Assembly: GCF_004296575.1 (NCBI RefSeq)
Contig: NZ_SAYT01000002.1
Coordinates: 62,001 to 126,000 of the forward strand
Reading direction: 5' to 3'
DNA from: Dyella amyloliquefaciens
GTDB lineage: Bacteria; Pseudomonadota; Gammaproteobacteria; Xanthomonadales; Rhodanobacteraceae
DNA: 64,000 nucleotides
Positions within the stretch are counted from its first letter, which is position 1, and the number at the start of each line of letters is the position of its first letter. A program made the position numbers and the translations under genes. A model generated the notes under the pieces. It made no database searches, was not told the DNA's origin, and worked only from the letters and a program-made list of their open reading frames with translations. This document shows, piece by piece, positions 62,260-64,000 of the stretch.

Positions 62260-63428
62260 TGCGCGCCTCCATTGCCTGCCACCTTGGCGGGCGCAGGCGT
62301 GGGCGCATAGGGATGGGGCGCGACCGGCATGTCGGGCGCCAGCTTGACGATGTTCTCCACGATGACGCGATCACCGGGGTGCAGGCCCGAGTTGATGACC
62401 CACTCATTGCCATTCCAGCCGCCGGTTTCCACCGCGCGCTGCTTGGCCTTGTCTTCTTCGCCGACGACCCATACGAAGGCGCCGCGATCGCCCTGCTGCA
62501 CCGCATCCTGTGGCACGGACAGCGTGCTGGAAAGACTGGCGCCGCGCACCTTGACCCGCACGAACTGACCCGGGCGCAAGACATCATCGGGATTCTCGAA
62601 TTCCGCGCGCACCAGATACGTTCCCGTTTCCGTATTGAGTGCGGCATCTGAGAACGAGATGCGGCCGTGCTTGGCGTACTGAGTTCCATCCGCCAAAACA
62701 ATGTCGATTTCCAGGCCGCCATCCTTGGGCATCTTCAACTTGCCCGACTGGGCTTCCGAACGGAACTGCAGGAATTCGTTCTCGGACAGGCTGAAGTTGA
62801 CCCACATGGGGTCCAGTTTCGCCACGTAGGTAAGCAGGCTGTTGCTGGCATCGATGTACGAGCCGTCCTGCTTCTTGGCGAAGCTGGAAAGCCCATCCAC
62901 CGGCGAGGTGATCGTCGTGTAGCTGAGGTTGAGCTGGGCGGTCGTGACGTCGGCACTGGCCTGCTCCACCGCCGCCGCGGCGGCCTGCTGCTGGCCCGTG
63001 GCGTCGTCCAGGTCCTTCTGGCTCAACGCGTTCTTGGCCGCCAGCGGTTTTACGCGATTGAGGTTGGCCTGAGCCGTATCCAGGCGTGCCTTCTGCTGTC
63101 GGTACTCGGCTTGCGCGGCGTCCAGCGCCGCCTTGAAAGGTTTTGCATCCATGCGGAACAACACGTCGCCCGCATGCACCATCGCGCCTTCGCGATACAC
63201 CCGGTGCTCCAGGAATCCGTTGACGCGCGCGCGGATTTCCACCTCCTGCGAGCTTTGCGTCTGACCCACGAATTCAAAGACGACCGGTACGTCCGCCTTG
63301 CTGACCGTGATAACGCCAACGGGTAGCGCCTGCGCGCCACTCGGGGCCGTCTTGTCGCCCTTGCAGGCAACCAGCGCTGTCAGCGCCAAGACACAGAGGA
63401 AGCCAACACCCCGAAATCCCGTCTTCAC
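62256..63428 (-). CDS. RND periplasmic adaptor (membrane fusion) lipoprotein
   Basis: 390 aa with a GTG start at 63428, which has GGAGG 6 bases upstream; the ATG at 63512 would add an uncharged, improbable leader. Lipobox LVAC follows the hydrophobic signal. Biotinyl-lipoyl halves flank a helical hairpin (YRQQKARLDTAQANLNR), as in AcrA/MexA. First gene of the operon adaptor-permease-channel. No regulator gene is visible in the window. Confidence 0.93.
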   Translation of the reverse strand: MKTGFRGVGFLCVLALTALVACKGDKTAPSGAQALPVGVITVSKADVPVVFEFVGQTQSSQEVEIRARVNGFLEHRVYREGAMVHAGDVLFRMDAKPFKAALDAAQAEYRQQKARLDTAQANLNRVKPLAAKNALSQKDLDDATGQQQAAAAAVEQASADVTTAQLNLSYTTITSPVDGLSSFAKKQDGSYIDASNSLLTYVAKLDPMWVNFSLSENEFLQFRSEAQSGKLKMPKDGGLEIDIVLADGTQYAKHGRISFSDAALNTETGTYLVRAEFENPDDVLRPGQFVRVKVRGASLSSTLSVPQDAVQQGDRGAFVWVVGEEDKAKQRAVETGGWNGNEWVINSGLHPGDRVIVENIVKLAPDMPVAPHPYAPTPAPAKVAGNGGAQ

Positions 63429-63547
63429 GCTGTCCTCCCCCCATGAGGGGTTGGTATGACTGCCACGCTCCGGGCTGGCGTTTGCTGGTTGCCTGGTTGC
63501 GCCACCAGGCAACGAATCCGCCTGACCTCATGCCCCTTGCGCACGTC

Positions 63548-63572
63548 GAGGCGGGAGTGTTGCTCCCGCCTC
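63548..63572. terminator. hairpin between solute-binding protein and pump operon
   Basis: A perfect 10-bp stem (GAGGCGGGAG with CTCCCGCCTC) and a 5-base loop. It lies after the minus-strand solute-binding protein gene; there is no T-tract on either side, so it may be a Rho-assisted end or an mRNA-stability element. Confidence 0.5.
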
Positions 63573-63605
63573 GTCCCTTAAGTACGCGCTTCCTTGCCGA
63601 CTCCG

Positions 63606-64000
63606 TTATTCAGGCACGGCTGCCTTGCGGAACCAGTCCTGCGTTGCTTTGCCGGGTTTGCCCAGATACTGCTCATAGATCGCATTGACCTTCCCCGTGC
63701 GATACAGCTCGCTCAGGGTCTTGTCCACGAGCAGGCGGAAATCCGCATCGTCCCGGCTCATTGCAAGGGCGAGCGGCTCATAATCGAATACGCGATTCAA
63801 CACGACGAGCTGACCACTGGTGTCCCGCTTGGCGAGATCCAACAGCACATTCCGCTCGGCCACGAAGGCATCGGACTTGCCGTCCTGGAGCTGCTTGAGC
63901 CCGGTCGCCAGATCGGGCACCAGCGAGATCACGCTGTTGACGTTGAGCTCCTCGCGGCGATTCTTCACCAACTGCTCCTGCAGCGACCCCGAGATCACCG
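63606..64000 (-). CDS. amino-acid ABC transporter solute-binding protein, C-terminal part
   Basis: Cut by the window edge; about 131 codons are present. The sequence (ISGSLQEQLV, DGKSDAFVAERNVLL, ALAMSRDDADFRLLVD, LYRTGKVNAIYEQYLG) is the second lobe of a periplasmic substrate-binding protein of the polar amino acid family (GltI-type). The upstream half, signal peptide and ligand specificity are outside the window. Confidence 0.85.
   Translation of the reverse strand, partial: VISGSLQEQLVKNRREELNVNSVISLVPDLATGLKQLQDGKSDAFVAERNVLLDLAKRDTSGQLVVLNRVFDYEPLALAMSRDDADFRLLVDKTLSELYRTGKVNAIYEQYLGKPGKATQDWFRKAAVPE

Overview
The window is GC-rich, densely coding DNA from a gammaproteobacterium. Gene content (RND pump operon, DcaP-like porin, SulP carrier, acid-resistance decarboxylases) and codon style suggest Xanthomonadales, perhaps a Rhodanobacteraceae such as Dyella or Rhodanobacter. 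That placement is inference; there is no rRNA or marker gene here.

Positions 1 to about 38.9 kb are a temperate tailed-phage genome (prophage) whose left end lies outside the window. Almost all its genes are on the minus strand. From right to left: replication genes (O-like, P-like) at 37.3-38.75 kb; a tyrosine recombinase and a Mor-like activator; terminase, portal-MuF fusion, protease/scaffold, decoration protein and capsid (26.5-35.5 kb); a lambda-like long flexible tail module with a programmed -1 frameshift, tape measure, NlpC peptidase, tip protein J, an intein-like (Hint) domain protein and a beta-helix tail fibre (13.0-26.5 kb); then the lysis cassette endolysin-holin-second membrane protein-Rz-Rz1 (10.8-12.6 kb), ended by a palindromic terminator at 10.43 kb. 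The immunity switch sits at 8.4-9.03 kb: a plus-strand CI-like repressor facing a minus-strand Cro-like protein across an operator region with three GTTTCGC half-sites. Leftward of Cro runs a tightly overlapping early operon: serine recombinase, small HTH and zinc-ribbon proteins, a beta-clamp-like protein, a second tyrosine recombinase, RdgC, a PD-(D/E)XK-type protein and the start of a C5 DNA methyltransferase. Plus-strand accessory genes at 9.03-9.94 kb and 12.76-13.02 kb look like morons.

The right prophage border is probably near 38.9 kb, where a sequence strongly resembling the centre and XerD arm of a chromosomal dif site occurs between the replication genes and host DNA.

From 39 kb on the DNA is host chromosome: an acyl-CoA synthetase; a HExxH-type lipoprotein or secreted protease-like protein; an isochorismatase-like hydrolase; a mercuric-reductase-like flavoprotein; a double acid-resistance locus (two PLP amino-acid decarboxylases, each followed by an APC antiporter, one pair AdiA-like and the other antiporter AdiC-like); a DcaP-like porin; a small beta-barrel protein; a SulP/STAS anion carrier; an AI-2E family permease; a complete RND tripartite pump operon; and the C-terminal end of a solute-binding protein cut by the window edge. 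The host part reads as an envelope-stress, acid and efflux neighbourhood.
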